Below, piece after piece: positions 1-16,885 of a stretch of DNA of 64,000 nucleotides. The position numbers and the translations under genes are program-made. The stretch comes from Muraenolepis orangiensis (taxonomy: Eukaryota > Chordata > Actinopteri > Gadiformes > Muraenolepididae), in assembly GCA_027704905.1 (NCBI GenBank), contig CM051020.1:8518835-8582834 (forward strand), written 5' to 3'. The notes under the pieces were generated by a model that worked only from the letters and a program-made list of their open reading frames with translations, was not told where the DNA came from and did not search any database. The stretch's first letter is position 1; each line of letters begins with the position of its first letter.

Positions 1-75
1 CAATCCATCTAATGCCATTGGCATTTCTGTCGCATACTTTGGTGGAAATTGTAATCACATGCTATACTTTCGCAG

Positions 76-3000
76 CTGTTCAAGAGGCGAAATGTTGCAA
101 CAGCGGAGGAAGATGGCGCCCTGGAGGATGATGGGATGGCAGACAGTGGCTATCTGGAGTCCCAGGCCAACAACATGGACGCCCTCACGGTAGGGTGGCG
201 AGGGGGTACAATACAATACAGATACTACACCTCGACACTTGGCTTAGAGTAGCCGGGGGATTAAACCAGCTACCTTCCACTTGCCAGACACCCGCTCCAC
301 CTACTGAGCTACTGCCTGCCCCTTATGCGTAGTTGAACCTTGATACAGAAACAAATCCTTTGCTACAAAATAATGTTTATGTTGGGTATTGTCCTCCTTC
401 TTCTGCTGACCTGTGTGTTTCTCTCCGTCCTGAAGGGCGGGGGGATTTCGGAGGACATGACGCAGCTGATATTTTCCAGCGCTCCGGAGCAGCAGCTCAT
501 CGGCACTCAGCGCTTCCGGAAGCTCCTTTCGAAAGGTACAAACGGAAAAACATTATTCACGTTACAGCAGCTATGCATATTTCACCCTTTGTCCGTCACG
601 GTGGACACTGTGAGCCGGGGCGTATCAATCGACGTTGAAAAAAAATAAACTCTTGCCGTTGTCCTACACAGAACCCAACCCGCCGATCGACGAGGTCATC
701 GCCACTCCTGGGGTGGTGGACCGCTTTGTGGAGTTCCTGAAAAGAAGGGAAAACTGCACGTTGCAGGTACTGTGGCTTCAGCCATTAAGGTTGACCACTT
801 GATTTGTGTGGTGTGACAGGCTGGTCTAGTGGTACGGGTTGTTTGAAGAAGTAGGGTTAATGAACGCATCTTACGTTCACCGTAAGACGGGAGACATTCA
901 AACCGTAAATGGGTTTTTAACATTCAACAAGATTAAGGATCCTGAGGTGGTTCTGAATGCCAGTGAGTTTTCTCATGTCATGCGTCCACTATGGTTTGCT
1001 AGTTCGAGGCTGCCTGGGTGCTCACCAACATCGCGTCGGGGACGTCCCACCAGACCAGAGTCGTCATCCAGGCGGGTGCCGTGCCCATCTTCATAGAGAT
1101 GCTCACCTCAGACTTTGAAGATGTCCAAGAGCAGGTAAGGAGGAAAGCAAGCATGAACCTTGTAACTCACTAAGTAATGGAGTGCATATTTACTGAGCCT
1201 GTATCTAAAAGTATGAAATGCGTGAAAAACATGTCCAACAGACCTCCGTTGAAGCAGTGTGCGTGGGTTTTTATTCTTTAGACACTCATTCGTAATAGTA
1301 GGGAACAAAAGTAACAGCTGCAGCGAAAACAAAAAGTAGAATAAGTGCAGATTCAGCATGCATTTTCTCAAGACTAAATGACAACGTTTCTGTGACCTAG
1401 ATGTTTGTGTGGAGCTCAGTGTTTTCCTCGCCCCTCTCTCCCCAGGCTGTGTGGGCCCTGGGGAACATAGCAGGAGACAGCACCGAATGCCGGGACTATG
1501 TAGTGGACTGCAACATCCTTCCCTCCCTGGTGCAGTAAGTAGCGGCAACTCTGCTCTGTTTGTTTCTCTTTGTTGTCCTTTCACGCTCCTGAAAGTGTGC
1601 GCTGTCTGTCCTTGGTTTCTTTCTTTTTTCTTTCCTTCTGTGTTTTTATATTGAGCTACTTATTCAGGAGAGATGTTCCTATGACCATTTTTGGTGACTT
1701 AACACTTTTTTTTTGGTTACGGGTAGAACTACACATGAGTCGCACTGAACAGTATTAACAGTAAAAACCTGATTTGTGTTGTGGCGTCTCGCAGGTTGCT
1801 GGCCAAACAGAATCGCCTGACGATGATGAGAAACGCCGTTTGGGCACTCTCGAACCTGTGTCGAGGAAAGAACCCGCCTCCGGACTTCAGCAAGGTAACT
1901 GTTACCGTGGTTACGGGCACACTCCACACAGCCACACTCGATAATTGTGACCCACTACTACCCCCTCCTGGCTGGTTGGTGGAGCAACCAATTTATCGGA
2001 CACAATTTCTGCTTATTTTTGTGGCATAAGCTTCTTAATCTTGCTTAACGCATTTTCCGTATCCACTGTCAATGGTAACATTGAGATGGATATTATCACA
2101 AAACCTCCACCTCTACATTGGACCCTCCTGACCTGTCCCTCCATCTTCCAGGTCTCGCCGTGTCTCAGCGTGCTGTCCTGGCTGCTGTTCGTGAACGACA
2201 CGGACATCCTGGCCGACGCGTGCTGGGCACTCTCCTACCTGTCCGACGGCCCCAACGATAAGATCCAGGCCGTCATCGACTCCGGGGTCTGTCGCAGGCT
2301 GGTGGAGTTACTGCTGTAAGAAAACACACACACACATTATTCTTATAATCTGACATCTTTGTTGTTAACGCGTTTTGCATGCTAAATGACAAAATAGTAA
2401 ATATAATTGGGTAACTGGCACGCTTTTGTGTTTTTAGACATTCGGACTACAAGGTGGTGTCCCCTGCATTACGCGCTGTGGGGAATATAGTCACGGGAGA
2501 TGACCTACAGACACAGGTAGGTAACGCCTAACCACCTCCTGTTATACACAGAACTCAGTCCCCCACAGTGCCACAAACGGGTCCCCCACAATGCCACGGG
2601 GCAAGCTCTGCAGTCAAGGAGTGTGTCTGCCAATATATGAAACACATTAGCAGTTTCAATAGGCCTATGTCACACTTCCTGCTTCCGGAACGTTAAAAAT
2701 CGCCGAGCAGTGTACTCTTACTTCCGGTAGTTACCCCGTCGCTGTTATTGTAGTGTACCGGGCTGCTCAACGTCTAAACAAAGACAGCCCTACCTCAGTT
2801 TACATGATTTCCCCAAAGACAAACTCCTCCGCAAGTCTTGTGTGAGGCTGATAAGGAGGATGAAGGTCCCTCGTTTCATGTTCTTAGGGGTAGCACGTAT
2901 GTCTGCAGTTTGCACTTTGACAAGGAGAGCATATACGTCTCGAAAAGTGGGCGGAATAAGCTAATAATGTCGGGTATGTGTGTGATTAAAAGCACTGGTC

Positions 3001-5396
3001 CTGACCCCCACATACACTACATCTCTCATCCGAATAGAGCCACACAATGTCGGGTAAGTGTATGATTAAAAACACTGGTCCCAAGTAGGGCTGGGCGATA
3101 CGGACCAAAAATCATATCCCGGTATTTTTAGGCTTCATCGCGATATACGATATATATCGGTATTTTATACAAATTTGGTTTTAACTCGATGCCACAAGTA
3201 TGTCACAAGCACTTTTATTTAGAAAATATACAGCTGCACACTACATATTAACACGTAAATGAAAAGGTACATTGAAATAATCAAAATCCATAAAATAAAT
3301 AGCCTATATTAAATACATAGGCATACCTCTGCTCCTACACAAAATCGCCTTTGTTATATGGCGATATATCCAGATAGAGCCACAAGACACAATGTCGGGG
3401 AATTGTATGATTCGGATTTAGACTTCTTCACTCTAGTGTTCATTCACTAGTTGAACCACATCGTGTTGACTGACTTTTGGAAGGTTATGCAGCGATGTTG
3501 TCCAGCGATAACTGTCCGCCATGGTGAATGCCAAGGTGAATGCATTAACCGGAACTTGGGATACACTGCTTCAGTGTGTGTGTGTGTGTGCGTTCACACA
3601 CTGACTCTTAAAAGCCAGGTTTCTCAAAGTATTTCACCGTGTTGTGGTTGTGTGTCATTCAGGTGATCTTGAACTGTTCAGCTCTTCAGTCCCTGCTCCA
3701 CCTCCTCAGCAGCACCAAGGAGTCCATCAAGAAGGAGGCCTGCTGGACCATCTCCAACATCACGGCAGGGAACCGAGCACAGATCCAAGTACCTTTTCAA
3801 TACTTGCAAACCCTGAATGCCTACCCAAAATACTATCTGCTACGAATCATTAGGCCGTCTCTTAGTATGAAACAAACGTATGAAATGTAAATCATACCCT
3901 TAAATACCTGGAACAAAAAATTCCTTTAAATCGTAATTGTTTATAAGCCGTCAATCTCCCGCAAATCCATATGCATATCAGGGCGATCCCAAGGCTTGGG
4001 AAACACTGCCAAGTACCGTGACTGTGAGACAATGTGTCTTCCAAGTAACTAATCCCAGGCTCTCTGTCTCTCTGTCTCTCTCTCTCATGCAGTTGGTGAT
4101 CGACGCGGGGCTAATGCCCCTTCTCATCTCCATCCTGCAGACGGCAGAGTTCCGGACACGCAAGGAGGCGGCGTGGGCCATCACCAACGCTACCTCAGGG
4201 GGCGCCGCAGAGCAGATCAGGTGGGTCCAAACGATATGCAATATGAAAATATAATATGACAATATTTTGCTCCAATCCAAACTGTATTTATCTGTGGTTA
4301 ATTCCTCGGGGTTAGGGTTACTTATTTGCCTGTTGAAGATATACGTATTGACTCATTAGGTGAATCAATTCCATTTTGCATCTGTGAGACCTGTGAGATC
4401 ATTCTGACATCGTCCCCGGCAGGCACTTGGTGGACCTGGGTTGCATCGGACCGCTGTGTGACCTGCTGACGCTGATGGACTCCAAGATAGTGCAGGTGGC
4501 CCTGAACGGCCTGGAGAACATCCTGCGCCTGGGAGAGCTGGAGGCCAAGAGGGGAGGCGGCATTAATCCTTACTGTGCTCTCATCGAGGAGGCTTATGGT
4601 GGGCACACACACACACACACACATTACTATACTATACTATACTATGCTATGAACAACACTTTACTATGACAATACTTTACACAATTAAAAATAGCAATAA
4701 AGTGTCAAATGGATGATATATACACATATGGCAGATGGTGCCAAACGCATTTAAATTGACATAGTGCGGCTCCATAGTGAGTGGTAGCAGCATCATGAGT
4801 AATAAAAGTACAGAACAGTAACGGTAATGAGTCTGGTAAAGAAGTATGACACAGTGTAATATTGGTGACAATGTTATGATCGTGGCAGGCACTGCCTGTG
4901 TGGGTATAAACTGACCTTTAACCTGCTAGTCCTGGTCAGGGGATGCTGCGGTACCATTAGCCGTTGACTTGCAGAGTTACAGTAGCCTAGCTCCTTTTAA
5001 TAACTTTTCCAAAGACTTCCAATGTGTTCCGAATAGTCACTTATTCAATTATTGAGTGCCAGTAACAACAGAACAAGTTTGGAGTTTGTCTACAAACACA
5101 TGGATAGTAGTAAACATTAGTGCCTAAAAAGTGGCCATTTATGTCACCCAACCTCATTCACGTTGCCTCTCTCTCCACCCCCCTCCATCTCACTCTCCCT
5201 CCCCGCAGGCCTGGACAAGCTGGACTTCCTGCAGCACCACGAGAACAAGGAGATCTACCAGAAGGCGTTTGACCTGAACGAGCGCTACTTCAGCCCCGAC
5301 GACGAGGACCCGTCGCTGGCCCCCGCCGTGGACATCCAGCAGCAGCAGTTCCTATTCCAGCAGTGTGAGGCCCCCATGGAGGGCTTCCAGCTATAA
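76..5396 (+). CDS. kpna1: Importin subunit alpha-5 (karyopherin alpha 1), 3' twelve exons
   Basis: Cytosolic and nuclear adaptor that binds classical nuclear localisation signals through armadillo (ARM) repeats and importin beta through its N-terminal IBB domain. Exons read from sequence: 76-189, 436-535, 672-766, 1003-1134, 1446-1534, 1795-1894, 2152-2315, 2438-2516, 3663-3788, 4093-4220, 4423-4598 and 5209-5396. All have GT/AG borders and agreeing phases. They sum to 496 codons plus stop; with about 42 missing N-terminal residues this gives the usual 538. The IBB end (LFKRRNV) opens the first exon. ARM helices with the W/N ladder follow: WVLTNIASG, WALGNIAGD, WALSNLCRG, WALSYLSDG, WTISNITAG, WAITNATSG. 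The C-terminus is EAPMEGFQL. KRRNVATAEE plus the linked fam162a, mix23 and stefin genes favour kpna1 over kpna5/6. The start codon lies left of the window. Confidence 0.95.
228..325 (-). repeat. tRNA-derived SINE fragment in kpna1 intron
   Basis: Read on the minus strand, this begins with a GGCAGTAGCTCAGTAGGTGGAG-type A box, followed by GGTAGCTGGTTTAATCCCC, a B-box-like motif. The same head occurs at about 18.19 and 20.99 kb. It is a SINE head rather than a tRNA gene, because no anticodon arm or acceptor stem can be drawn. The right edge is approximate. Confidence 0.6.
2700..2965 (+). pseudogene. THAP-domain relic in kpna1 intron 8
   Basis: Two reading frames together resemble a THAP zinc-binding domain. 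One frame gives HDFPKDKLLRKSCVR; after a shift the other gives STYVCSLHFDKESIY, which contains the C-x2-H pair and the FxKES-like segment of the fold. The N-terminal cysteine pair is in a third frame (CxxGCSTSKQRQ). The frameshifts and lack of splice context mark a dead copy, probably from a THAP-containing transposon or gene captured by one. The surrounding intron is otherwise unremarkable. Confidence 0.5.
3085..3400. repeat. Teleost interspersed DNA-transposon-like repeat
   Basis: It opens with TAGGGCTGGGCGATACGG and continues with AT-rich CGATATA motifs. This pattern is known from widespread non-autonomous DNA elements in fish. A second GGCGATATATCC motif near 3360 may be the inverted end. 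No target duplication could be fixed. Confidence 0.4.
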
Positions 5397-7200
5397 TGCA
5401 CCTCCTGCCCCTGCCCCTCCTCCTCCTTCGCTCCGCCATCCATCGTCTGCATCACTTCAGTGCGTCCCCCGTTTCCCAGAGAGATTGTTCCACTCCTGAT
5501 TATTTAAAGTGTAGCACTGCTACATTAAGTTAACCCCTCCCTCCCTCCCCTGCCTGGTGGATGCTTGGTGGAGTGTCTGCTGTCTTGTGCGCCGGTTCTG
5601 CAACGTGTTTTGCCACAGCGCCAAACCCCCTCGCCGACCCCCGACCCCCCTTTCCCCTTATTGTCAGCGCTACCGCCCCACACAACACCCCCCCCCCCCC
5701 CCCCTTACGTTCTGAAAAGACTCATGTGGCCCACCCTTCCAGATCGGTTAGGGATTCCATTTCAAACCGCGTGTCTGATTGAACTGCAGTTGTCGACTCC
5801 AAAGACAGACGAACACAGACGTGATTTTCGATCACCCCACCACCACCCCCAGGACGACCCCAAGAGAAGGATGCTCTCAACCTAAAACACTGGACTTGGT
5901 GGCGGTGATGACCATGACCCACATGCCCTACCGTGGTCACCGGACCTATAAGGTCAAGGTTTAACCCGTGGCCAGTTCCCCCCCCCCCCCCCCCGCCCCT
6001 CCCTGAGGACTGAACTGACTGTATTCCACTAAAAGGCACTTATATGACTCTAAATATGGAGGTGACTTTCCCTACCTCTTTTCTCTCGGCCCCCCATTTC
6101 ATTTTGCGGCCGGACAGAACAAATTAGGAACCAGACTGGTCTTTGGTGAAGGGAGCAGAGTTTTTATTGTGTGTCTGTCCATTTTGGATCACACACCGTG
6201 CATTCCTTCCTCCAGTGACCGCTCCACTCAAAACGGGCTCCCAAACACTACATGTACAGGGGGCTGGTGTGACGTGCATACCCCCCATTGGAACCATGGG
6301 AATTGGAGTCTTCCCACGCACTGAGACAAATGGACACTTCGAACAAAGACGTAACAAAGACATAACTATACTATTGGTGGTATCCCAGCGTTGACGGGTT
6401 CATTCATCAACGGTCCACTAGGTGGACCGCAGAGGCCTGCTGTTAAGCGGAGCCGTGGGGGAGGGGATTTCAATGCATTTCAATAACTTGGCAATTATTC
6501 CATTTTGTTTTTCAGCACTTTAGTTCGGGGACTGACGCCTGACCGTGGCGTGGTACTTTTTAAGACGCGTAACCGGGTTTGTTTGTTTTTGGTCGTTTAT
6601 TGACGTTAGCAGTTAGCGCTCACCCCACCAACCCTCTCAGGAAGTGAGGCTTTAAAGGCGCGCGGGTTTAGCATGTGCTGTCCCTTGTTTTTACCCTAAA
6701 ACTAACCTTGAGTTGAGTACGTACAAGACGGGATACTCAAGAAGGAAGAAGAAGCAACCCAACAACCCATCACAGAAAATTCTATGGAAAATCTAGGTGT
6801 TTTTGGGCATCAAGAACATGTCAATTGTAGGCTTCCTCTGCGTACGTTCAGGTCACATTAGCAAGTTTTGAGCTTGCCAAAGTATTCATGCTTGCAAGCT
6901 TAGCAGTTTTCTATTTTGAAATTATTATTTTTAAATAGGGATTTTTAAAGTGTATTAACATAGGACACCTTCTAAGAAGAACTATCTTAAGCATCTATAT
7001 CAGGGTAGAAGCTCTCATCTTCTCAATGGTGCCATGTCCCCTGCCCCCCCACCCCACCCCGCCCTGTTAAGAGTTGTTGGGTAATTTCTTTACTGATGAT
7101 TTACATCTTTGAACAAAACTCAATCATTGTCAATGCCGTGTTCTATCTTGTTCATTACTGCCATTGAGTTTGTGCAACTGTCCTGTTAAAAAAACGATTT
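5397..7200 (+). other. kpna1 3' UTR and downstream DNA
   Basis: GC-rich then AT-rich non-coding sequence follows the kpna1 stop. It has two poly-C runs (5687-5704 and 5979-5994) and CT-rich tracts. No canonical AATAAA was seen close to the stop, so the UTR end is not assigned. Human KPNA1 also has a long 3' UTR. No other gene is visible. Confidence 0.5.
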
Positions 7201-7222
7201 GCATAAAGAGCCGTTTCATGAA

Positions 7223-7800
7223 TTAGGCTGATCCTAAAGCCACCGAGGGCTGTCTGTGACCACGATCCAAATGAAACCTTGCTCGTATGTCATCCGGGAC
7301 TGCCACAGGTTCCCGTCTGAACCGCAGGAGAACGCCAAGCAACGTGCTAGTGAGGTTGGGATCTTGTAGGAGCTTTTGATTCAATGATGTTCCCTTGAGA
7401 ACACCACCTGCGGTGTCTTCGTCCTTGGGTGATACTCCCCATGGTGAGGGATATACCACTCCTTGCCACTGGCACCATCCAGCTGTTCTAGTAGGTTATA
7501 TACTCCTTGTAAGATGGTATGAGAGAGGGAGCTATATTTTTCTTTTTTATGTACAAAGTTCTCCATCGTTCTCTGATCTTGAATGGCACATTTAGACGTA
7601 ATTGCTCTTCTATTGCTTACAACTCATATACTGCAGCTCCTCCATGACATTACAGCACCCACTCAGAAAGAGAGAGTAGGCTTGTAATACTTTCCACATC
7701 TTCGCCCCCTTTGTTGAAGCCCTTTCCATGTATGCTGTGGCAATCTTGTATTCGTTGCCTAAATGTTCCAGCTGCTTTGGTTCAGGCATAGCCAAAATCA
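7223..7800 (-). mobile_element. Degenerate Pao/BEL LTR-retrotransposon pol fragment
   Basis: Broken minus-strand frames show Pao/BEL-type polyprotein pieces in the expected order. First comes a segment ending FLSGCCNVMEELQYM, like the region before the protease. Then GKEWYIPHHGEYHPR, matching the WYLPHHGVYHP motif before the reverse transcriptase. Then GTSLNQKLLQDPNLTSTLLG and LLRFRREPVAV, the start of the reverse transcriptase. Frameshifts separate the pieces, no LTRs are evident, and the copy is inactive. Confidence 0.7.
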
Positions 7801-9756
7801 GGAGCCATGTGCTGCCACCTAAGAGTCCGCCCCCTTGGCTGCCCTCTAGTGAACTGTTCTGGTAAAACAGGCATTTTGTACCTCTAATTTAAAGGTTTAG
7901 AGGTACTTTTTTCTTTGCATAAGCCCTTGCATCTTTTTTTCCTTACCCTAATAATCCTTAGTAAGCTCATATTTTCTATAATCTTTTAACATTTCTACCT
8001 TTGCTGTAAATGCTTTAGCAGTTCATTTCACAACACGTTTTTTCTTTGCACATCAGCCTCAAGATACCGCTTGGTTTAACTGAAGGCTCAATAAGAGCCT
8101 CTGCGGGACTGTCTCCATTATTCAGTTTTCCCCAAGCACGCTTGGTCGCCACAAGTTTATTTACAAGTTAATTGTTCTCCCTCTTCAACCACCAATGCAT
8201 TGGACTTACGCCCCGATGTGCACACAACCAACAACAATTGAACGGTCAATTCAACGTCACTAGTAGCCTAGCGCTATACTGACGTTAGGCGCCATGGTGA
8301 TGAATGACTTGGATGGGTCTTGGTCCAAACCAGAGCCATAGAGATAATAGTCCAAACGAAGACACGTGTTGTCCCATCCAGGCTCAGGAGGTGACCATGT
8401 CCGTTTGCTTACAGCTTCCATTCAGACTGCGGCCGCCGGCTTTATCATAGATCTAGTGCTTTTATCCATCTAAGGAGGGTTGTTTTGTACTTGAATAGCG
8501 GCTAAACCACTTAAGAGTTTACTGTAAAGTTTACACTTTACAGTGGTTCTCAAACTATTTATCGTCAATGTACCCTCTCTAAGATATTTCTTTCAGCCAA
8601 GTGTCACCACTTTCACCAGCGCAAAACTAAGCTAACTGAACAATTATTGTCAATCATATGGCAATTGGTGTAAACACTTTGACTAGTGGTCACTTATGAC
8701 TTTGAAGGTTTATTATTGCTCATCGCATTTTCTTCATTTGGGGTGAGTATAAAAATCCATAATTATAAATAAATCCATAAAGAAAAGTCCAAACATTTCA
8801 CCACAACGCAAAAATCCATGTCCGCTCCCTGTCAATCAACAGCTGTCACTCGAGTCAAAGTTCATTGTCTCTAACCCCAAGCATACCGGACACAAGTGTG
8901 TACACTGCATACAGCTTTATAAAAATTACTCTTGCAACCAAGGTTGTGGAACTTCTAGTTTTATTGTGTGATGACATGTCGTACCATTGTTAATATTTTA
9001 TGTGGTACAGGAAATCTGGTCCATCTAGCATGTGTTTTATTGCACATTCTGGTAGAATATCAACGGATAGTAATTTAACGCTCAAGCCAAACCAACGGTC
9101 ACACCGGACCAGGGATGGGAGGTTTTTATTGTGGCGTGCGATCACTTCAGCCAGTGACTTAAGGTTTATGACCGACCAGACACTAGTTTATTGGCGTCAA
9201 TAGAAACTAAAAAAACTTGCTACTAAAAAAAACTTAAAAAAGGGCCAAGTCGTCGAGTTTACACAGGCTCAGTTCTGATCGACTTAACATATTCGCATGG
9301 AAAAGTAAATAATTGTACCAGTTTGGCCTTTTAATGAAGTTTGAAAATAGGTTTGTGACACAACTACCGACACGATGACTTGACCATCGTGGGGGGGGCA
9401 AAAATCTGCTACCAAATAGCTGGCCATCCATAGAAAATTTAACATCCAGACAATTTGAGCGAGTTAATACACGGACACTTAGTATCTAAATGAGATTTTC
9501 CTGTCCAACAGGAATGCTGTTTTCTATTGACACATATCGATATATCTTGACAGCGGTGACTGTACTGTATATTCCTACACCTGGAGCCTGTATTGTGTAA
9601 TGAACTACAGAGCGGTGTAGCACAGTGACTGTCTAAATTGTACAGAATACAGCCAACACCCACATCCCCAGAGTAAACGGGAGCTTGATAACAATTGTAG
9701 GGGGGGGGGGGGGGGGGGGGGAGAGGAATGGGTGAAAGGTTCCTGGACGTCGAACG
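7801..9756. other. Intergenic DNA between kpna1 and fam162a
   Basis: No convincing gene is seen on either strand. Around 8536-8600 there is a CAGTGGTTCTCAAACTATTT-like motif typical of hAT terminal sequence, followed by a decayed GTACCCTC segment. A poly-G run lies at 9702-9721, just beyond the fam162a stop codon. Short open frames here have no recognisable motifs. Confidence 0.4.
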
Positions 9757-14261
<4,505 letters not shown>

Positions 14262-14877
14262 GTTTGTTATAGAAGTCAGGGCGTTTACCCGGGCATTAAA
14301 CCAAAAAAATATATTAAATGTTACTCAAAAAGATTGCTGTTGTTGACTGTTGAAAGTCAACGTGAGACTCGGCACGTCGGACAGGAACCAGATCCAAAAG
14401 GCATGTGACGTAATAACCAAGTGTCACATGTAGGACCTCTGGTGATATGGGTTTGTGTAAGTTGTGTAGTGTAGTGCCTGATCAAAAATACACACAACTT
14501 TGCCATGTACGCCATTCGTAAAAAAAAAATGCGTGGTCGATGCGTGGTTTAAGCTTCACATAGTGTAACCGAGTATTGTGTTTCAAGCTGCTGTACATAT
14601 TTCTATTTATTTTTAATTTATTTGTTTTTAACCAAAAAATGCTTGTCTCATGCATTCATCAGACGTGTGTTTGATAAATGAGCGACATACTCAATATATT
14701 TAATAATATATACAATATATTTAATAAGCCCCAAATGAAAAACACATAAACCGTGGACGTCGTTGATTATAGGTCTTAAATATAAGCTACAGTGATCGTA
14801 AACTATCTTCAGGCGCTACATTCAGACAGCCCCCTGACGCTGCCTGCCTGGCTCAAGGACCTTGCACTGACTCCACC
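14262..14877. promoter_or_regulatory. Putative bidirectional promoter of fam162a and mix23
   Basis: The two start codons point away from each other across 616 bp. The human orthologues are also head-to-head about 1 kb apart. A CRE-like TGACGTAA lies at about 14406. The segment next to mix23 is GC-rich with no clear TATA box. That it is a shared promoter is inferred from arrangement only. Confidence 0.5.
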
Positions 14878-15618
14878 ATGGCGGCGCCCAGTGCAACGTT
14901 AAACTGCGAGGACTTTTCAATGTTTCAGGTAATAATATTAAATATATATTTAGTATATTTGTTAAAACACCCAAATTCAGACAGTGTGTAGCGGTGTGTG
15001 TCGCATCGTTGTTGGATTGAACACTGCTGTCCGTATACTTACACGTCCTGCGAATTCCAATGTTATGACAGAAATAATTGAATTGTTTACTCGTGTCTTA
15101 AAATGTGAAAATTAAAAAGTTGGCATTTTTTGTGGTATTTATATCTATACATATGTATAGCTATACATATGTATAGATATACATATGTATAGCTATACAT
15201 TACATGCATTTAAAGGAAGTGGTGAAATGTGCTCCATTTCTGCCAAGCATTACTTGTCTGTTCTAGAAGTGAACAAATATGCACAATTGTTTCGCATTTG
15301 ATATCAAATCATATTATATTTCACATTGATTGACTGACTGTCGTCGATTTAGGTTTTGTGTCATTCAGAGAAAACGTGTCCACAGAGCAATGAAACTTCT
15401 GTACAGACTGTACTACTCTTTAAAGCTAGAGCTTAATACGTGAAGCCATAAGGCATTTAACTGTCAAACTCCATCCAAGTCAGTTTGTAGTTTGCTTAGG
15501 AAAACGTTTGTAGTTTGTTTTGATCTCAACAAAATGATGTCCCGCCTGTACTGGGGATCATTGTGGATGATTCTTCACCAGTTGAGCTAGACGGGACCAC
15601 CAGTATGTTGAAGGACAA

Positions 15619-15671
<53 letters not shown>

Positions 15672-16885
15672 AGGGCACACTTTGAGTGTCCTCGGTAGAG
15701 TCCCAAGTCCAGATCTCGTCATTAGCAACTTGCGTTTGATTAAAGACCGGTCTTCAGTGGAATATTGGAATATGTAGCTATGCAATTTAGAACACGGATT
15801 TGAAACCAGGTGTGTGTGTGCGTGCACCCATCAGGAAGGACTAAAGGTGATTCGTACCATAGACGACCGCATCGTCTATTCCCTGAACACCACCGTCCCC
15901 ACCGTCTCCTTCTCAGGCAAAGTGGACGCGGCACAGACATGTAAAGAACTGTATCAATCGGTAAGCATGGAACGCTACTAAGAATAAAAGGCTGTTTTTA
16001 CCTTAACCATTTAGTTTAGTCTGTAACCGCTGTCATGTGGGAGATAATTGGGTGTGCTATTTTGCTGATGCCGGTTTGCTTCCTTTCGTTGCGCTCTGCA
16101 GATGATGGCGGCCCATCTAAGTAGAGACAAAGCCATCAAGGCGTGTATCTCCCAAACTTCTGAAGCTGTGGGACACTTGAGAGAAGAAAGGACAAAAGAT
16201 GCTGACAACCTTGCAGTACTTAAACTACTAAGAAAAGAGCAAACCAAGGTAATCCCTCATCCCAAAACTAGAGGGCGCCACAGAGCTAAGGTGGATAGCA
16301 ACTTGCAAGAAAAGTCAACATTTGTTTTCTTCAATCTTGGCTCTGGTTGAGTGAACTGAGTGAAATCTATGTAAATTAGGATACAGCAAACACTGTATCT
16401 TAAATAGCCTTTCTTGGGGACTATAAAGGTTATCTTCTCAACAATTGGAGTCTGCACTCCACCAAAGTTTGGGGACTATCTGCTGTTGCAGACGGTTAGC
16501 ACACTAAAGCACCTGTGTTATTTTAGAATCCACAAGGACAATGGTCTTAAAGAAATGACAGTCACAACTGTTTTGTTCTTCCACTTGATGAATCGTTTTT
16601 CAATTATTCATCAATATTATGAGCATTTCTTCTTTTTCTACCAGTTAAAGCTCATGCGGTCGGAATTGAATGTTGAAGAGGTGATCAACGACAGAAGTCT
16701 GAAGGTAAAAGCAGTCGCAGTCGGCACTTTCGGAACATCTTCAAAGTCACCTTCTTGAGTCACCTGATCATTCCAGGTGAACTCTTTCATCTTTTATTAT
16801 TTTCTATTAATTGGATGTGTCCTTACTGATCCTTGCAATGCAGGTTTTCAAAGAAAGGTGCAGAACTTACTACACACCCCCTTAA
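14878..16885 (+). CDS. mix23: MIX23 (coiled-coil domain containing 58)
   Basis: Small coiled-coil protein of the mitochondrial intermembrane space; the yeast homologue Mix23 supports import of intermembrane-space proteins. Exons: 14878-14928, 15835-15960, 16102-16248, 16645-16704 and 16844-16885, all phase 0 with GT/AG borders, giving 141 residues (human 144). Residues 1-17 are MAAPSATLNCEDFSMFQ. The family core follows: VIRTIDDRIVYSLNTTVPT, DAAQTCKELYQS, then the helical LREERTKDADNLAVLKLLRK. ELNVEEVINDRSLK and VFKERCRTYYTPP close the protein. Two paired cysteines (TCKEL and IKACIS) fit a twin-cysteine redox fold. The ATG has a good Kozak context (CCACCATGG). AATAAA at about 17590 is a candidate polyadenylation signal. 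Confidence 0.93.
15621..15670. repeat. (GT)n microsatellite in mix23 intron 1
   Basis: About 25 GT dinucleotides, interrupted only at the edges. Confidence 0.95.

Noticed and set aside
9000..9203. 67-codon frame in the kpna1-fam162a interval
   Set aside because: No start context, motif or splice sites; the length is expected by chance.
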